Part shown: positions 1 through 8,196 of the stretch, one piece after another | Layout: every line of letters begins with the position of its first letter | Numbering within the stretch: position 1 is the first letter of the stretch | Assembly (NCBI GenBank): GCA_035502095.1 | Contig: DATJUX010000020.1 | Span: 1-64,000 of the forward strand | Length of the DNA stretch: 64,000 nucleotides | Source: JAKANT01 sp035502095 | GTDB lineage: Bacteria > Pseudomonadota > Gammaproteobacteria > Burkholderiales > Burkholderiaceae_F | Reading direction: 5' to 3' | Program-made: the position numbers and the translations under genes | The notes under the pieces: generated by a model | What the model saw: only the letters and a program-made list of their open reading frames with translations | Databases searched by the model: none | Told to the model about the DNA's origin: nothing

Positions 1-115
1 GCGCTTGAGTCCCGCCATCTTCAGTCCCGCCATCTCGACGAGTACGCCTTCGCGAGCTGACGAATGAGAGTCTCCAGTGCCCAAATTCATCCCGCGGCGC
101 GCGCCACTCTCAAAT

Positions 116-142
116 TTCAAGTCCCGCGGCGAGAAATAAATC
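116..142 (+). promoter_or_regulatory. Possible promoter of first cold-shock gene
   Basis: A TTCAAG hexamer (116-121) and a TAAATC hexamer (137-142) are separated by 15 nt. The same two blocks precede the second cold-shock gene (7051-7056 and 7073-7078) with a 16-nt spacer of different sequence. Conservation of the two boxes around a drifting spacer is what one expects of a sigma-70-type promoter, but the spacing is at the short limit and the -35 match is only partial. Inference only. Confidence 0.35.
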
Positions 143-340
143 GTTCGACATGCGGTGCAACGCCCGGTACCCTTCGACTGCTTACATTGAGTTGCGCTCT
201 TCCTCCGGCTTTCTCTGGCTCGCTGCGGTTCAGTGGCAGCGACGCATCCAGGTCTTCCCAGGTCTACGTTTCTTGATTGTCGGCTTGCCACGAGGTGTTC
301 TCGCGGCAAATGACTGGTTGACTTTCAAGGAAATGAAACA
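132..340 (+). promoter_or_regulatory. Long 5' leader of cold-shock gene, copy 1
   Basis: About 200 nt upstream of the cold-shock start is shared in blocks with the leader of the second cold-shock gene (7068-7277). The blocks are 132-151, a roughly 44-nt block at 187-230, and 251-277. A stem-loop closes the leader at 285-309 (TTGCCACGAG, loop GTGTT, CTCGCGGCAA), with one A/C mismatch. No open reading frame is conserved between the copies, so the conservation is at nucleotide level. Long structured leaders are known for cspA-family mRNAs, where they control stability and cold-dependent translation. A similar role here is inferred. Confidence 0.55.
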
Positions 341-544
341 ATGGCTATCGGCACCGTCAAGTGGTTCAACGACGCCAAAGGCTTCGGATTCATCACGCCG
401 GAAGATGGCGGCAAGGATCTGTTCGCGCACTTCTCCGAGGTTCAGGCGGGCGGCTTCAAGTCGCTGACTGAAGGTCAGCGCGTGGAGTTCGTTGTCAAGC
501 AGGGCGCGAAAGGCCCGCAGGCGGCTGAAATCCGGATCATCTGA
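341..544 (+). CDS. Cold-shock protein, CspA family (copy 1)
   Basis: A 67-residue protein made of one cold-shock (OB-fold) domain that binds single-stranded RNA and DNA and acts as an RNA chaperone in the cytoplasm. The RNP1-like KGFGFI and RNP2-like DLFAHF motifs are both present, and the length is exactly that of the family. The ATG follows a weak AAGGAAATG-type ribosome site. It differs from the second copy at 7278-7481 at only a few positions, for example V/I in the FSE-VQ/IQ segment and RII versus RPV at the C-terminus. It is preceded by a long conserved leader and followed by a terminator-like hairpin and then infA. Expression is probably controlled through the leader. Confidence 0.97.
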   Translation: MAIGTVKWFNDAKGFGFITPEDGGKDLFAHFSEVQAGGFKSLTEGQRVEFVVKQGAKGPQAAEIRII

Positions 545-555
545 TCCATCTTCTG

Positions 556-590
556 CGGGAGGGCACCGACTGCGGTGCTCTCCCGATATT
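556..590 (+). terminator. Terminator-like hairpin after cold-shock gene 1
   Basis: A 13-bp stem (556-568 with 573-585, one G-U pair) closes on the 4-nt loop ACTG, 12 nt past the cold-shock stop codon. Only ATATT follows, without a long T run, so it may be a weak terminator or a 3'-end stabilising hairpin that separates csp from the downstream infA. Confidence 0.6.
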
Positions 591-722
591 CCACCCGTCG
601 GGCGGACGTGCGCGGCGCTACTCAAGGTCGCAGGCCGGACGGAGATCCGCTTCGCAGCGGCTGATCGTGGCGAACCGGCTGCGCCGGCTCGCCTTCTTTG
701 TTCTTTTCTCGGGGGCAGTGCT

Positions 723-980
723 GTGGCAAAGGAAGAGCATCTCGAAATGAATGGTGTCGTCAGCGAAGTCCTGCCTGACCAGCGTTTCCGCGTGACGCTC
801 GACAATGGCCATCAGCTCGTCGCGTATTCGGGCGGCAAGATGCGCAAGCACCATATCCGCATCCTGGCCGGCGACCGGGTCTCGCTGGAACTGTCGCCGT
901 ACGACTTGAGCAAGGGGCGGATCACGTTCCGCCACCTCGACGGTAGGGGGCCATCCGCTCCCCGCCGGCGTACGAAATGA
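723..980 (+). CDS. infA: Translation initiation factor IF-1 (long-tailed form)
   Basis: An S1/OB-fold protein that binds the ribosomal A site with IF-2 and IF-3 during initiation. It starts with GTG (MAKEEHLEMNGVV) behind a GGGGG-containing ribosome site. The IF-1 signatures GKMRKHHIRILAGDRV and SPYDLSKGRITFR are clear. At 85 residues it is about 13 longer than E. coli IF-1, because of a basic, proline-rich C-terminal tail. Betaproteobacteria often carry a second, longer infA, and this fits that form. It lies 178 nt downstream of a cold-shock gene, suggesting a role in translation during cold or other stress. The spacing and the hairpin between them leave co-transcription open. Confidence 0.95.
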   Translation: MAKEEHLEMNGVVSEVLPDQRFRVTLDNGHQLVAYSGGKMRKHHIRILAGDRVSLELSPYDLSKGRITFRHLDGRGPSAPRRRTK

Positions 981-1115
981 TCGGTGTGGGAGGGCGCATT
1001 CGCCCGATCCCGCGCGCCATGATCAGTTGGATCCGGACGACGGAGCGTGCGATCGACGGCTGACGTCGCTGCGCTGACTTCCATACCTGCCTAAGCTTCA
1101 CGGCAGCACTCCAGT

Positions 1116-1137
1116 GCCCGGCTTCACCTTGCCGGGC
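1116..1137 (+). terminator. GC hairpin, possible terminator of infA region
   Basis: A perfect 7-bp inverted repeat, GCCCGGC and GCCGGGC, encloses an 8-nt loop about 135 nt past infA. There is no T tract. It is the only clear hairpin in the otherwise featureless 981-1452 stretch, so termination there is possible but unproven. Confidence 0.3.
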
Positions 1138-1452
1138 GTCTTGCGGCCGTTCAGGCACAGCGCTTGGACGCGGATCTGGGTGTGTCGAACTGCGAAGTCA
1201 TTCGGGCTCGTCGGAGGGACCGACCCCTCCGGTGAGAGAGAAGAACACGTCCCTCTGCCTCTCGTGCTCCGCTGCAGTGTCTGCGCGTCGCGTGGCATCG
1301 CGCGGTCGAATTTTCGACAGCGAGCCGATGACCGGGTCTTCGGCCGTGGTTCCGTTCCATCCAGTGATGGCCCGAGCGCGCGCTCACGCGGCGCGGGACA
1401 GGAACCGCCGACAACCAGCCGGCAGCGCCGGCGAACCCGAAAGGACCCGACC

Positions 1453-1797
1453 ATGAACATGCCGACCCCGCTGCGACGCCTCATCTCAGCTATCGCCGCG
1501 TTTGCATATCTGGGCTTGAGCGCCGCCCAGGCCGCCCCATCGGTGGCAGAGACTTCCACATCGGAGGCGCCCCGCGTCGTGCACGCTACGTCTTCGACCC
1601 CGATGACACTAGAGCCCGCGCAACGTCCGTTGATGGCGCCCGACTGCACGCGCGTTCAGTGCTTCTCCCGGTCCGAATCGCCTGCGGCCGGGGCCTTCAA
1701 AGACACCCATAGCGAGCAACCCGTGCTGATGGCGCCCAACTGCACCACTTGCGGCTTCTGGTTTGCGCTGGACGCACAGAACGCGGTCCGCGCTTGA
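1453..1797 (+). CDS. Small exported protein of unknown function
   Basis: A 114-residue protein starting at ATG 1453 behind an AAAGGA ribosome site. The N-terminus has a basic stretch, a hydrophobic core and an AQAA signal-peptidase site at about residue 28, so export is likely. The mature part is short, low in complexity and contains four cysteines arranged as two pairs (DCTRVQC and NCTTCGF), plus two LMAP(D/N)CT motifs that look like an internal repeat. I do not recognise the family. The repeated LMAP-C-T motif could hold a disulphide or a metal. The 470 nt upstream of it hold no gene I can support. Confidence 0.6.
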   Translation: MNMPTPLRRLISAIAAFAYLGLSAAQAAPSVAETSTSEAPRVVHATSSTPMTLEPAQRPLMAPDCTRVQCFSRSESPAAGAFKDTHSEQPVLMAPNCTTCGFWFALDAQNAVRA

Positions 1798-2011
1798 CGC
1801 ATCCGCGGGTTCACGAGGTCCGCCGCTCCGGGTCGCGCATGAAGCTCGACTTGCAAACGACGTCGATCTTGGAGCGGTCGTTGCTTCGATGAACGAAGCC
1901 CGGACCTCGAGCGCCCAAGCCGCTCGGATCGCGCGCCGTGCACGCGATTTACGCGGAACCGAACTCCAGGGACTCCCCGCAACGGCCCTGCAGATGCGGC
2001 GACCAGTGCGT

Positions 2012-4066
2012 TCAGTGGGCCTCCAGAACCACGACACTGCGTGGCTGCGCGACGAAGTGGTGATCGGCCTCGACGGCGTCCTGTTGGCCGGGCGGTGCAA
2101 CGTCCCTCGGTGAGGGCAGCGCCGTGTCGACCGCGCGATGCCAGCGGCAGCCGGCCAGCGTCGGGACGGCCACAGGGCGGGCGGTATCGGACATGTTGAG
2201 AATGACGTGCAGCGGCATTTCGCCGTCGGCAACTCCGGCGAGCGTGAAGGCCAGCAGCCGCGCGCTGCCGTCGTGCCATGGCGGCTGGTCCAGGACTTCG
2301 CCGTGCCACGCGATGTCGGGCAGGCGCGCGCCCGGCGCCGGCCGGCCAGTGAGAAAGCGCCGCCTGCGAAGGGTGGGATGGCGCTTGCGCAGTGCGATCA
2401 ATTCACGCACGAACCGCAGCATGTCGCCGTTGATCTCGATCAGCCCCCAGTCGAACCACGACAGCTCGTTGTTCTGGCAATAGCCGTTGTTGTTGCCACC
2501 CTGGCTGCGCAGCACTTCGTCGCCCGCCAGAATCATCGGCACACCTTGGCTCAACAGGAGGATCGCCATGAAGTTCCTGGCCTGGCGGCGGCGCAACTCG
2601 ACGACCGCCGCGTCGTTCGTTTCACCTTCGACGCCGCAGTTCCAGGACAGGTTGTCGTCGCTGCCGTCGCGGTTCTCCTCGCCGTTGGCCTCGTTGTGCT
2701 TGCCGTTGTAGCTGACGAGGTCGGCGAGCGTGAAGCCGTCGTGGCAGGTGATGAAGTTGATGCAGTTGGCCGGCAGGCGGCCATCGTCGGCGTACAGATC
2801 GCTCGAGCCCGCAAGGCGCGTGGCCAGCTCGCCGATGATTCCCGGCTCGCCGCGCACGAACCGGCGCACCACGTCGCGATAGCGGCCGTTCCACTCCGCC
2901 CAGCGCATGCCGGGGAACGCCCCGACGTGGTACAGGCCGGCAGCATCCCAGGCCTCGGCGATCACGGGCCGCTCGACCAGAAAGCGCGACAGCGCGATGC
3001 TCCACGGCAGCGGCGGGTTGGCGAGCAGCGCGCCGTCCTCGCCGCGTGCGAAGACGCTCGCCAGGTCGAAACGGAAGCCGTCGACGCCGAGTTCTTCGGT
3101 CCAGTACTCCAGGCTGCGCACGATGAAGATCGTGACGAGCGGGTGGTTGCAGTTCACCGTGTTGCCGCAGCCGGTGTAGTCCCTGTACCGACCCGGGTCG
3201 CCGGGTTCGTGGTGGTAGACGATGTCGTGGCCGATCGCCTTGAAGTGGATCGTCGGCCCTTCCGCTCCACCTTCGGAGGTATGGTTGTAGACCACGTCGA
3301 GGAGCACGCCGATGCCGGCCTCGTGCAGCGCCTCGACGCACGCCCGGAACTCCTGCGGCGCACGCGCCGGGTCGACGCAAAAACGCGGGTGCGGAGCGTA
3401 GAAGCCGTAGGTGCTGTAGCCCCAGTAATTGCGAAGACCGCGCGCCGCGACCGCCGGCGGCACGTCCTGTTCGTCGAACGCCATGATCGGCAACAGCTCG
3501 ACGTGCGTGATGCCGAGTTGCTTCAGGTACGGGATCTTTTCGACCAGGGCGGCAAAAGTGCCGGGGTGGCGGACGCCGGACGAAGGGTGGCGCGTGAAAC
3601 CACCGACGTGGACTTCGTAGATCACCGCTTCGCTCAAATCCCAGGCTGCCGGCGACGCTGCCGTTCCGCCGTCGATCGGCGGCGCGACGATGCCGCGCAG
3701 GCCGCGACCAGTCGTTGCGCCGTCACTCCTGGCCTTTCGGTCCCAGCAAGAATCGCTGACTGCCCGGGCCCACGGATCGAGCAGCTCGGGCGTCGAATCG
3801 AGCGTCTGCCCTTTGCCGGCGACGCGCCAGGCGTAGTGCACGCCGGTTCCGACACCTTCGACGTAGACGTGCCAGAAGAAGAACGTGCGATGAATGTCCG
3901 GGTCGAGTGCGATCACCTGCGACGGCACCTCGCTGTCGGCGGCCTCGAACAGGCGCAGCTCGACCGCCGCGGCGTCGCGAGAGAAGATGCAGAAGTTGAC
4001 GCCGCCGGCATCGGGTATCGCGCCCGCTGGGAAATACCGGCCAGCATGTGTTGCATAGCGGCTCAT
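2012..4066 (-). CDS. glgX: Glycogen debranching enzyme GlgX
   Basis: A 684-residue isoamylase-type alpha-1,6-glucosidase (GH13) that removes branches from phosphorylase-limited glycogen in the cytoplasm. An N-terminal CBM48-like domain covers about residues 10-130, then a TIM barrel. The barrel carries the four GH13 regions: VVYNH, GFRFDLASV with the nucleophile Asp, IAEAWD with the acid Glu, and ITCHDGF. The GlgX-typical NYWGY segment and the NNNGYCQ loop are present. It is complete and of usual length. The start lies 3 nt past the stop of a short upstream reading frame (4070-4180) that has its own strong ribosome site, so translational coupling is possible. No other glg gene is in the window. 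Confidence 0.97.
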   Translation of the reverse strand: MSRYATHAGRYFPAGAIPDAGGVNFCIFSRDAAAVELRLFEAADSEVPSQVIALDPDIHRTFFFWHVYVEGVGTGVHYAWRVAGKGQTLDSTPELLDPWARAVSDSCWDRKARSDGATTGRGLRGIVAPPIDGGTAASPAAWDLSEAVIYEVHVGGFTRHPSSGVRHPGTFAALVEKIPYLKQLGITHVELLPIMAFDEQDVPPAVAARGLRNYWGYSTYGFYAPHPRFCVDPARAPQEFRACVEALHEAGIGVLLDVVYNHTSEGGAEGPTIHFKAIGHDIVYHHEPGDPGRYRDYTGCGNTVNCNHPLVTIFIVRSLEYWTEELGVDGFRFDLASVFARGEDGALLANPPLPWSIALSRFLVERPVIAEAWDAAGLYHVGAFPGMRWAEWNGRYRDVVRRFVRGEPGIIGELATRLAGSSDLYADDGRLPANCINFITCHDGFTLADLVSYNGKHNEANGEENRDGSDDNLSWNCGVEGETNDAAVVELRRRQARNFMAILLLSQGVPMILAGDEVLRSQGGNNNGYCQNNELSWFDWGLIEINGDMLRFVRELIALRKRHPTLRRRRFLTGRPAPGARLPDIAWHGEVLDQPPWHDGSARLLAFTLAGVADGEMPLHVILNMSDTARPVAVPTLAGCRWHRAVDTALPSPRDVAPPGQQDAVEADHHFVAQPRSVVVLEAH

Positions 4067-4069
4067 CGG

Positions 4070-4180
4070 TTATTGCCAGATCATCTGCGCTTCCCGCGCG
4101 TCCTCATCGGCGATCTGCATCAGGCCCAGGCCACCGCCGGTGACGATATCGCAGCCCGAGGCGCTTAGGGCCGAGCGCAT
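4070..4180 (-). pseudogene. LOG-family gene fragment directly upstream of glgX
   Basis: A 36-codon frame starts at ATG 4180, 6 nt after a strong AGGAGG (4189-4194), and stops 3 nt before glgX. Its core GCDIVTGGGLGLMQIA matches the nucleotide-binding GGGxG motif of LOG/TIGR00725-type Rossmann proteins. The same frame stays open upstream of the ATG and reads helix-like sequence (ESAQEVKRM) as expected in that family. Everything after the motif is missing, since real LOG proteins run about 180 residues or more. It is therefore either a truncated remnant or a short peptide kept for coupling to glgX. Confidence 0.45.
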
Positions 4181-4300
4181 GCGCTTGACCTCCTGTGCGG
4201 ATTCACGCTCACTTGACCAAAGGCAAAGTAAAACGACCCCGCCCGCCCCACTCTTGGATTCAACGTCGTCAGGGTCGCCAGGTCAACGGAGGAGGTTTCG

Positions 4301-7033
4301 ATGCCCGCAAATGCAGCCAGTCGCTTCGTCTACGTGTTCGGCGCGGGCCGCACCGACGGTTCGGCCGAGATGAAGAACCTGCTCGGCGGCAAGGGCGCCA
4401 ACCTGGCCGAAATGTGCCGGCTGGGGATTCCAGTGCCGCCGGGCTTCACCATCAACACCGAGGTCTGCACGGTGCACACCGAGCGCGGTGCCGAAGCGGC
4501 ACTGGCGCTCATCGACGCCGAGGTTCGCGACGGCATGCGCCTCATCGAGCGTGCCATGGGCAAGCGCTTTGGCGACACGGCGGATCCGCTGCTGGTTTCG
4601 GTGCGCTCGGGGGCCCGCGCATCGATGCCCGGGATGATGGACACCATCCTGAATCTCGGCTTGAACGACGAGTCCGTTCCGGGCCTGGCGCGCAAGTCCG
4701 GCAACGAGCGTTTCGCGTGGGACTCGTACAGGCGCTTCATCCAGATGTACGGCGACGTGGTGATGGGCTTGAAGCCGGCGAAGAAGGAGGACCACGACCC
4801 ATTCGAGGTCATCATCGACGGACTCAAGGATCAGCGGGGTGTTGAACTGGACACCGAACTCGATGCGGCCGACCTGAAGGAGCTCGTCGCGCGATTCAAG
4901 GCGTTGATCCGCGCGCGCCTCGGACGCGACTTCCCCACCGACCCCTGGCAGCAGCTGCGCGGTGCAGTGGTGGCGGTGTTCGAGAGCTGGAACAACGAAC
5001 GCGCGCGCGTCTACCGCGAGCTGAACGACATCCCGGCCTCGTGGGGCACCGCGGTCAACGTGCAGGCGATGGTGTTCGGCAACCTCGGCAATGGCAGCGC
5101 CACGGGCGTGGCCTTCACCCGCGACGCGGGCACGGGGGAAGATCTGTTCAACGGTGAGTTCCTCGTCAATGCCCAGGGCGAGGACGTCGTCGCCGGCATC
5201 CGGACGCCGCAGCAGATCACACTCCTGGGATCGCGCCGCTGGGCCGAGCTGGCGCGCGTGGGCGAGGAGGAACGGCGTGCCCGCTACCCCTCGCTCGAGG
5301 AGCTGATGCCCGGGATCTACGCCGAGCTCCTGCAGGCCGAGACCGCGCTCGAGAACCACTTCAAGGACATGCAGGATCTGGAATTCACGGTCCAGGAGGG
5401 TCGCTTGTGGTTGCTGCAGACGCGCAGCGGCAAGCGCACCGGGGCCGCCATGGTGCGGATCGCGATGGAGATGCTCGAGCAGGGTCTGATCGACGAAAAA
5501 GCGGCGCTGCTGCGCGTGGTGCCGGACCGGCTGAACGACTTGCTGCATCCCGTGTTCGATCCCGCCGCGCTGCGATCGGTCAAAGTCATCGCGCGCGGCC
5601 TGCCGGCGAGTCCCGGTGCGGCCAGCGGACAAATCGTGTTCTTCGCCGACGAAGCCGAGGACTGGTGCCGGCGCGGCCGGGACGTGATCCTCGTGCGACA
5701 GGAAACTTCTCCCGAGGACCTGCGCGGCATGAGCGTCGCCAAGGGCATCCTCACCGCGCGCGGCGGCATGACGTCGCACGCGGCCGTCGTCGCGCGAGGC
5801 ATGGGCAAGTGCTGCGTTTCGGGCGCGGGCGCCATCCGCGTCGACCCCAAGACACGTACGCTTACGATCGACGGTCGCGCGTGGAACGAAGGCGACTGGA
5901 TCTCGGTCAACGGCGCCACCGGCGAGGTCTATGACGGGCGCATCGAAACACGCGATGCGGAGCTCACCGGCGATTTTGCCAAGCTGATGGCGCTGGCCGA
6001 ACGCCACAAGCGCCTCGAGGTGCGCGCCAACGCCGACACGCCGCACGACGCGCATGTGGCGCGCCGCTTCGGCGCGACCGGCATCGGGCTGGCCCGCACC
6101 GAGCACATGTTCTTCGAGGGCGAGCGCATCGTGGCGATGCGCGAGATGATCCTCGCCGACGACGAACCCGGGCGCCGCAAGGCGCTTGCCAAGCTGCTGC
6201 CGATCCAGCGCGCGGACTTCGCGGGGCTGCTGCGCGAGATGAGCGGCCTGCCGGTGACGATCCGCCTGCTCGACCCGCCGCTGCACGAATTCGTGCCGCA
6301 CGACGAGGCCGGCCAGCGCGTGATCGCTCAGCAGATGCAGGTGCCGCTCGCGCGGATCCGCATGCGCGTCGACGAGCTTACCGAGTTCAACCCGATGCTC
6401 GGGCATCGGGGCTGCCGCCTCGGCATCACCTACCCCGAGATCACCGAGATGCAGGCGCGCGCGATCATCGAGGCCGCGCTCGACGTCCGCGCCCAGGGCG
6501 CCCCGGTCAAGGTCGAGATCATGGTGCCGCTGGTGGGCACCGTGCGCGAGTTCAACGCGCAGGCGGCGGTGATCCGACGCACGGCCGAGCGGATATTCGC
6601 CGAGCGCGGCGAACGCATCGACTTCCTGCTCGGCACGATGATCGAGACGCCGCGCGCTGCGCTGATCGCCGACAGCATCGGACGCGCCGCCGAATTCTTC
6701 TCGTTCGGCACCAACGACCTGACGCAGATGACGATGGGCTTCTCGCGCGACGACGCCGGCAAGTTCCTGCCCGAGTACCTGAAGCTGGGCATCTACGAGC
6801 GGGACCCGTTCCGTTCGATCGACGTCAAGGGTGTCGGGCTGCTGATCGAGTCGGCCGTCGCAAAGGGCCGGGCGGTGCGGCCAGGCATCGAAATAGGGGT
6901 GTGCGGCGAGCACGGCGGCGACCCCGCCTCGGTCGCATTCTTCCACCGCGTGGGTCTCGACTACGTAAGCTGCTCGCCGTTCCGTGTCCCGATCGCTCGG
7001 CTGGCCGCGGCACAAGCCGCGATCGGCGGCTGA
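4301..7033 (+). CDS. ppdK: Pyruvate, phosphate dikinase
   Basis: A 910-residue enzyme that interconverts pyruvate + ATP + Pi with PEP + AMP + PPi. The ATG at 4301 follows a near-perfect GGAGGAGG. The N-terminal nucleotide-binding domain contains GGKGANLAEM and SGARASMPGMMDT. The swivelling phosphohistidine domain has GGMTSHAAVVARGMG with the catalytic His at about residue 493. The C-terminal PEP/pyruvate barrel has GIGLARTEHMF, FGTNDLTQM and VCGEHGG with the catalytic Cys at about 868. Length and domain order are normal. It stands alone between the divergent glgX and the second cold-shock gene, whose leader begins about 17 nt past the ppdK stop. Together with glgX and pfk it suggests flexible glycolytic/gluconeogenic flux. 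Confidence 0.98.
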   Translation: MPANAASRFVYVFGAGRTDGSAEMKNLLGGKGANLAEMCRLGIPVPPGFTINTEVCTVHTERGAEAALALIDAEVRDGMRLIERAMGKRFGDTADPLLVSVRSGARASMPGMMDTILNLGLNDESVPGLARKSGNERFAWDSYRRFIQMYGDVVMGLKPAKKEDHDPFEVIIDGLKDQRGVELDTELDAADLKELVARFKALIRARLGRDFPTDPWQQLRGAVVAVFESWNNERARVYRELNDIPASWGTAVNVQAMVFGNLGNGSATGVAFTRDAGTGEDLFNGEFLVNAQGEDVVAGIRTPQQITLLGSRRWAELARVGEEERRARYPSLEELMPGIYAELLQAETALENHFKDMQDLEFTVQEGRLWLLQTRSGKRTGAAMVRIAMEMLEQGLIDEKAALLRVVPDRLNDLLHPVFDPAALRSVKVIARGLPASPGAASGQIVFFADEAEDWCRRGRDVILVRQETSPEDLRGMSVAKGILTARGGMTSHAAVVARGMGKCCVSGAGAIRVDPKTRTLTIDGRAWNEGDWISVNGATGEVYDGRIETRDAELTGDFAKLMALAERHKRLEVRANADTPHDAHVARRFGATGIGLARTEHMFFEGERIVAMREMILADDEPGRRKALAKLLPIQRADFAGLLREMSGLPVTIRLLDPPLHEFVPHDEAGQRVIAQQMQVPLARIRMRVDELTEFNPMLGHRGCRLGITYPEITEMQARAIIEAALDVRAQGAPVKVEIMVPLVGTVREFNAQAAVIRRTAERIFAERGERIDFLLGTMIETPRAALIADSIGRAAEFFSFGTNDLTQMTMGFSRDDAGKFLPEYLKLGIYERDPFRSIDVKGVGLLIESAVAKGRAVRPGIEIGVCGEHGGDPASVAFFHRVGLDYVSCSPFRVPIARLAAAQAAIGG

Positions 7034-7050
7034 GCGCAACGTATATGCAC

Positions 7051-7277
7051 TTCAAGTCCGCGCGGCCAGAAATAAATCGTTCGACATCCGCCGGCGGGCG
7101 CTGTATTGTTCACACGCTTACGTTGAGTTGCGCTCTTCCTCCGGCTTTCTCTGGCTCGCTGCGGTTTCAGTGGCGACGCGTCAGGTCTTCCCAGGTCTAC
7201 GTTTCTTGATCGTTGGCTTGCCGCGAGACGTTTTCTCGCGGCAAAGATTTATCTCGACTTTTTTAGGAAACGAGACA
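7051..7277 (+). promoter_or_regulatory. Long 5' leader of cold-shock gene, copy 2
   Basis: The leader begins about 17 nt after ppdK and shares its block structure with 116-340. It has TTCAAG and TAAATC boxes, a block at 7068-7087, a roughly 44-nt block at 7123-7167 and another at 7183-7210. A hairpin at 7218-7244 pairs TTGCCGCGAG perfectly with CTCGCGGCAA around a 7-nt loop; copy 1 has one mismatch in the same stem. The second copy is also T-rich just before the start codon. The matching architecture supports a regulatory RNA leader for cold-shock control. Confidence 0.55.
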
Positions 7278-7481
7278 ATGGCTATCGGTACCGTAAAGTG
7301 GTTCAACGACGCAAAGGGCTTCGGCTTCATCACGCCTGAAGACGGCGGCAAGGATCTGTTCGCGCACTTCTCCGAGATCCAGGCGGGCGGCTTCAAGTCG
7401 CTCAGCGAGGGTCAACGCGTCGAGTACGTCGTCAAGCAGGGCGCCAAAGGCCCGCAAGCGGCGGAAATCCGGCCCGTCTGA
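7278..7481 (+). CDS. Cold-shock protein, CspA family (copy 2)
   Basis: A 67-residue single cold-shock domain protein, nearly identical to the product of 341-544, with the same KGFGFI and DLFAHF nucleic-acid-binding motifs. It starts at ATG 7278 after TAGGAAACGAGACA (AGGA at 7265-7268). Coding and leader sequences are both duplicated, but the flanking genes are not, so this is an older paralogous copy rather than a recent segmental duplication. A branched GC-rich hairpin follows the stop at 7492-7521. It is probably an RNA chaperone under control of its leader. Confidence 0.97.
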   Translation: MAIGTVKWFNDAKGFGFITPEDGGKDLFAHFSEIQAGGFKSLSEGQRVEYVVKQGAKGPQAAEIRPV

Positions 7482-7491
7482 TAGGCGTTCA

Positions 7492-7521
7492 GGGAGCAGT
7501 CGCATGACTGCGGCGGCTCCC
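7492..7521 (+). terminator. Hairpin after cold-shock gene 2
   Basis: GGGAG/CTCCC closes an outer stem and CAGTC-GCAT-GACTG forms an inner stem, with six unpaired bases on the 3' side. It begins 11 nt past the stop codon. No T tract follows, so termination is possible rather than clear. Confidence 0.35.
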
Positions 7522-7751
7522 GGACTCCAACCGGCGCCGCGCGACGAGCGTGGCGCCATTCGCGGACTGCCGGCCGGCGGGATCGATCTCGGTCGGCATC
7601 TCGTCGCGGTCGCCCGGGCTGCGGCTTGCTTGCGAGTTCCGACCACGGTGGCGCGCCGGGTTGATCCCTCCCGCGCGCGTGATCTGGAGCACGGAGAGAT
7701 GTACCCCCGTGTGCGACCCGGACGAACCATTCATTTTGAAGGGCAGCGCAA

Positions 7752-7991
7752 ATGGCACGAGGAACGACTGCACCGACCAAAACCTTCCATTCCCCGTTGC
7801 TGATCGACTGGACGGAAGAAAAACTTGTCGCGCTCGAGAAGGATCAGCTGTTGAATCTGCTGGCGAACCTCGAACACCAGTTCTCCATCGGCAGGCTGAA
7901 TGAGGCGACGGCCGAGATAATGCGGAAACGCATCGGCTCGTTTCTGACCAAGCGCAAGAGCGGCAAACGCGTCGACAAGGCCGGCGCCTGA
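7752..7991 (+). CDS. Small conserved cytoplasmic protein, function unknown
   Basis: A 79-residue protein starting at ATG 7752 behind AAGGG. It is soluble, with no signal or membrane segment. A central predicted helix pair (EEKLVALEKDQLLNLLANL, then NEATAEIMRKRI) ends in a lysine-rich tail. The look is that of short nucleic-acid- or ribosome-associated proteins, but I do not recognise a named family. About 270 nt separate it from the cold-shock gene upstream, so it is probably transcribed alone. A stress link is suggested only by position. Confidence 0.7.
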   Translation: MARGTTAPTKTFHSPLLIDWTEEKLVALEKDQLLNLLANLEHQFSIGRLNEATAEIMRKRIGSFLTKRKSGKRVDKAGA

Positions 7992-8196
7992 GGTGCAGTC
8001 GCCTCGCCTGGCTGATGTCTTGCCAAGGGCCGATTGACCGCGGTCGCCCAAGTCGGCCGATCGGAGATCGAGCCAGAGCCGGCGGCCGCATGCCCTACCG
8101 CTCCGGTAGTGCGGCGTGTAGATCGTTGACACCGCCTGCGACGGGGGTGCCGTCCACTTCCGCGGTTCAATGCGAGTAGCAGCACTCGCACCGCGT

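Noticed and set aside
1..33. Possible start of a minus-strand gene leaving the window (MAGLKMAGLKR)
   Set aside because: Only 11 codons are visible, the two MAGLK units come from a 15-bp tandem repeat, and there is no clear ribosome site. It cannot be supported.
2138..4168. A 676-codon open frame on the plus strand opposite glgX
   Set aside because: Same mirror effect; the amino acids are unnatural (long Val/Asp/Ala/Arg runs), while glgX is complete on the other strand.
4283..7039. A 918-codon open frame on the minus strand opposite ppdK
   Set aside because: It is the mirror of a GC-rich gene with strong codon bias. Its composition is His/Arg/Asp-rich with no motif, and ppdK on the other strand is unmistakable.
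341..7481. Recent segmental duplication or composite transposon bounded by the two cold-shock genes
   Set aside because: Only the csp genes and their leaders are similar. Their flanks differ, spacers have diverged and there is no transposase or inverted ends.
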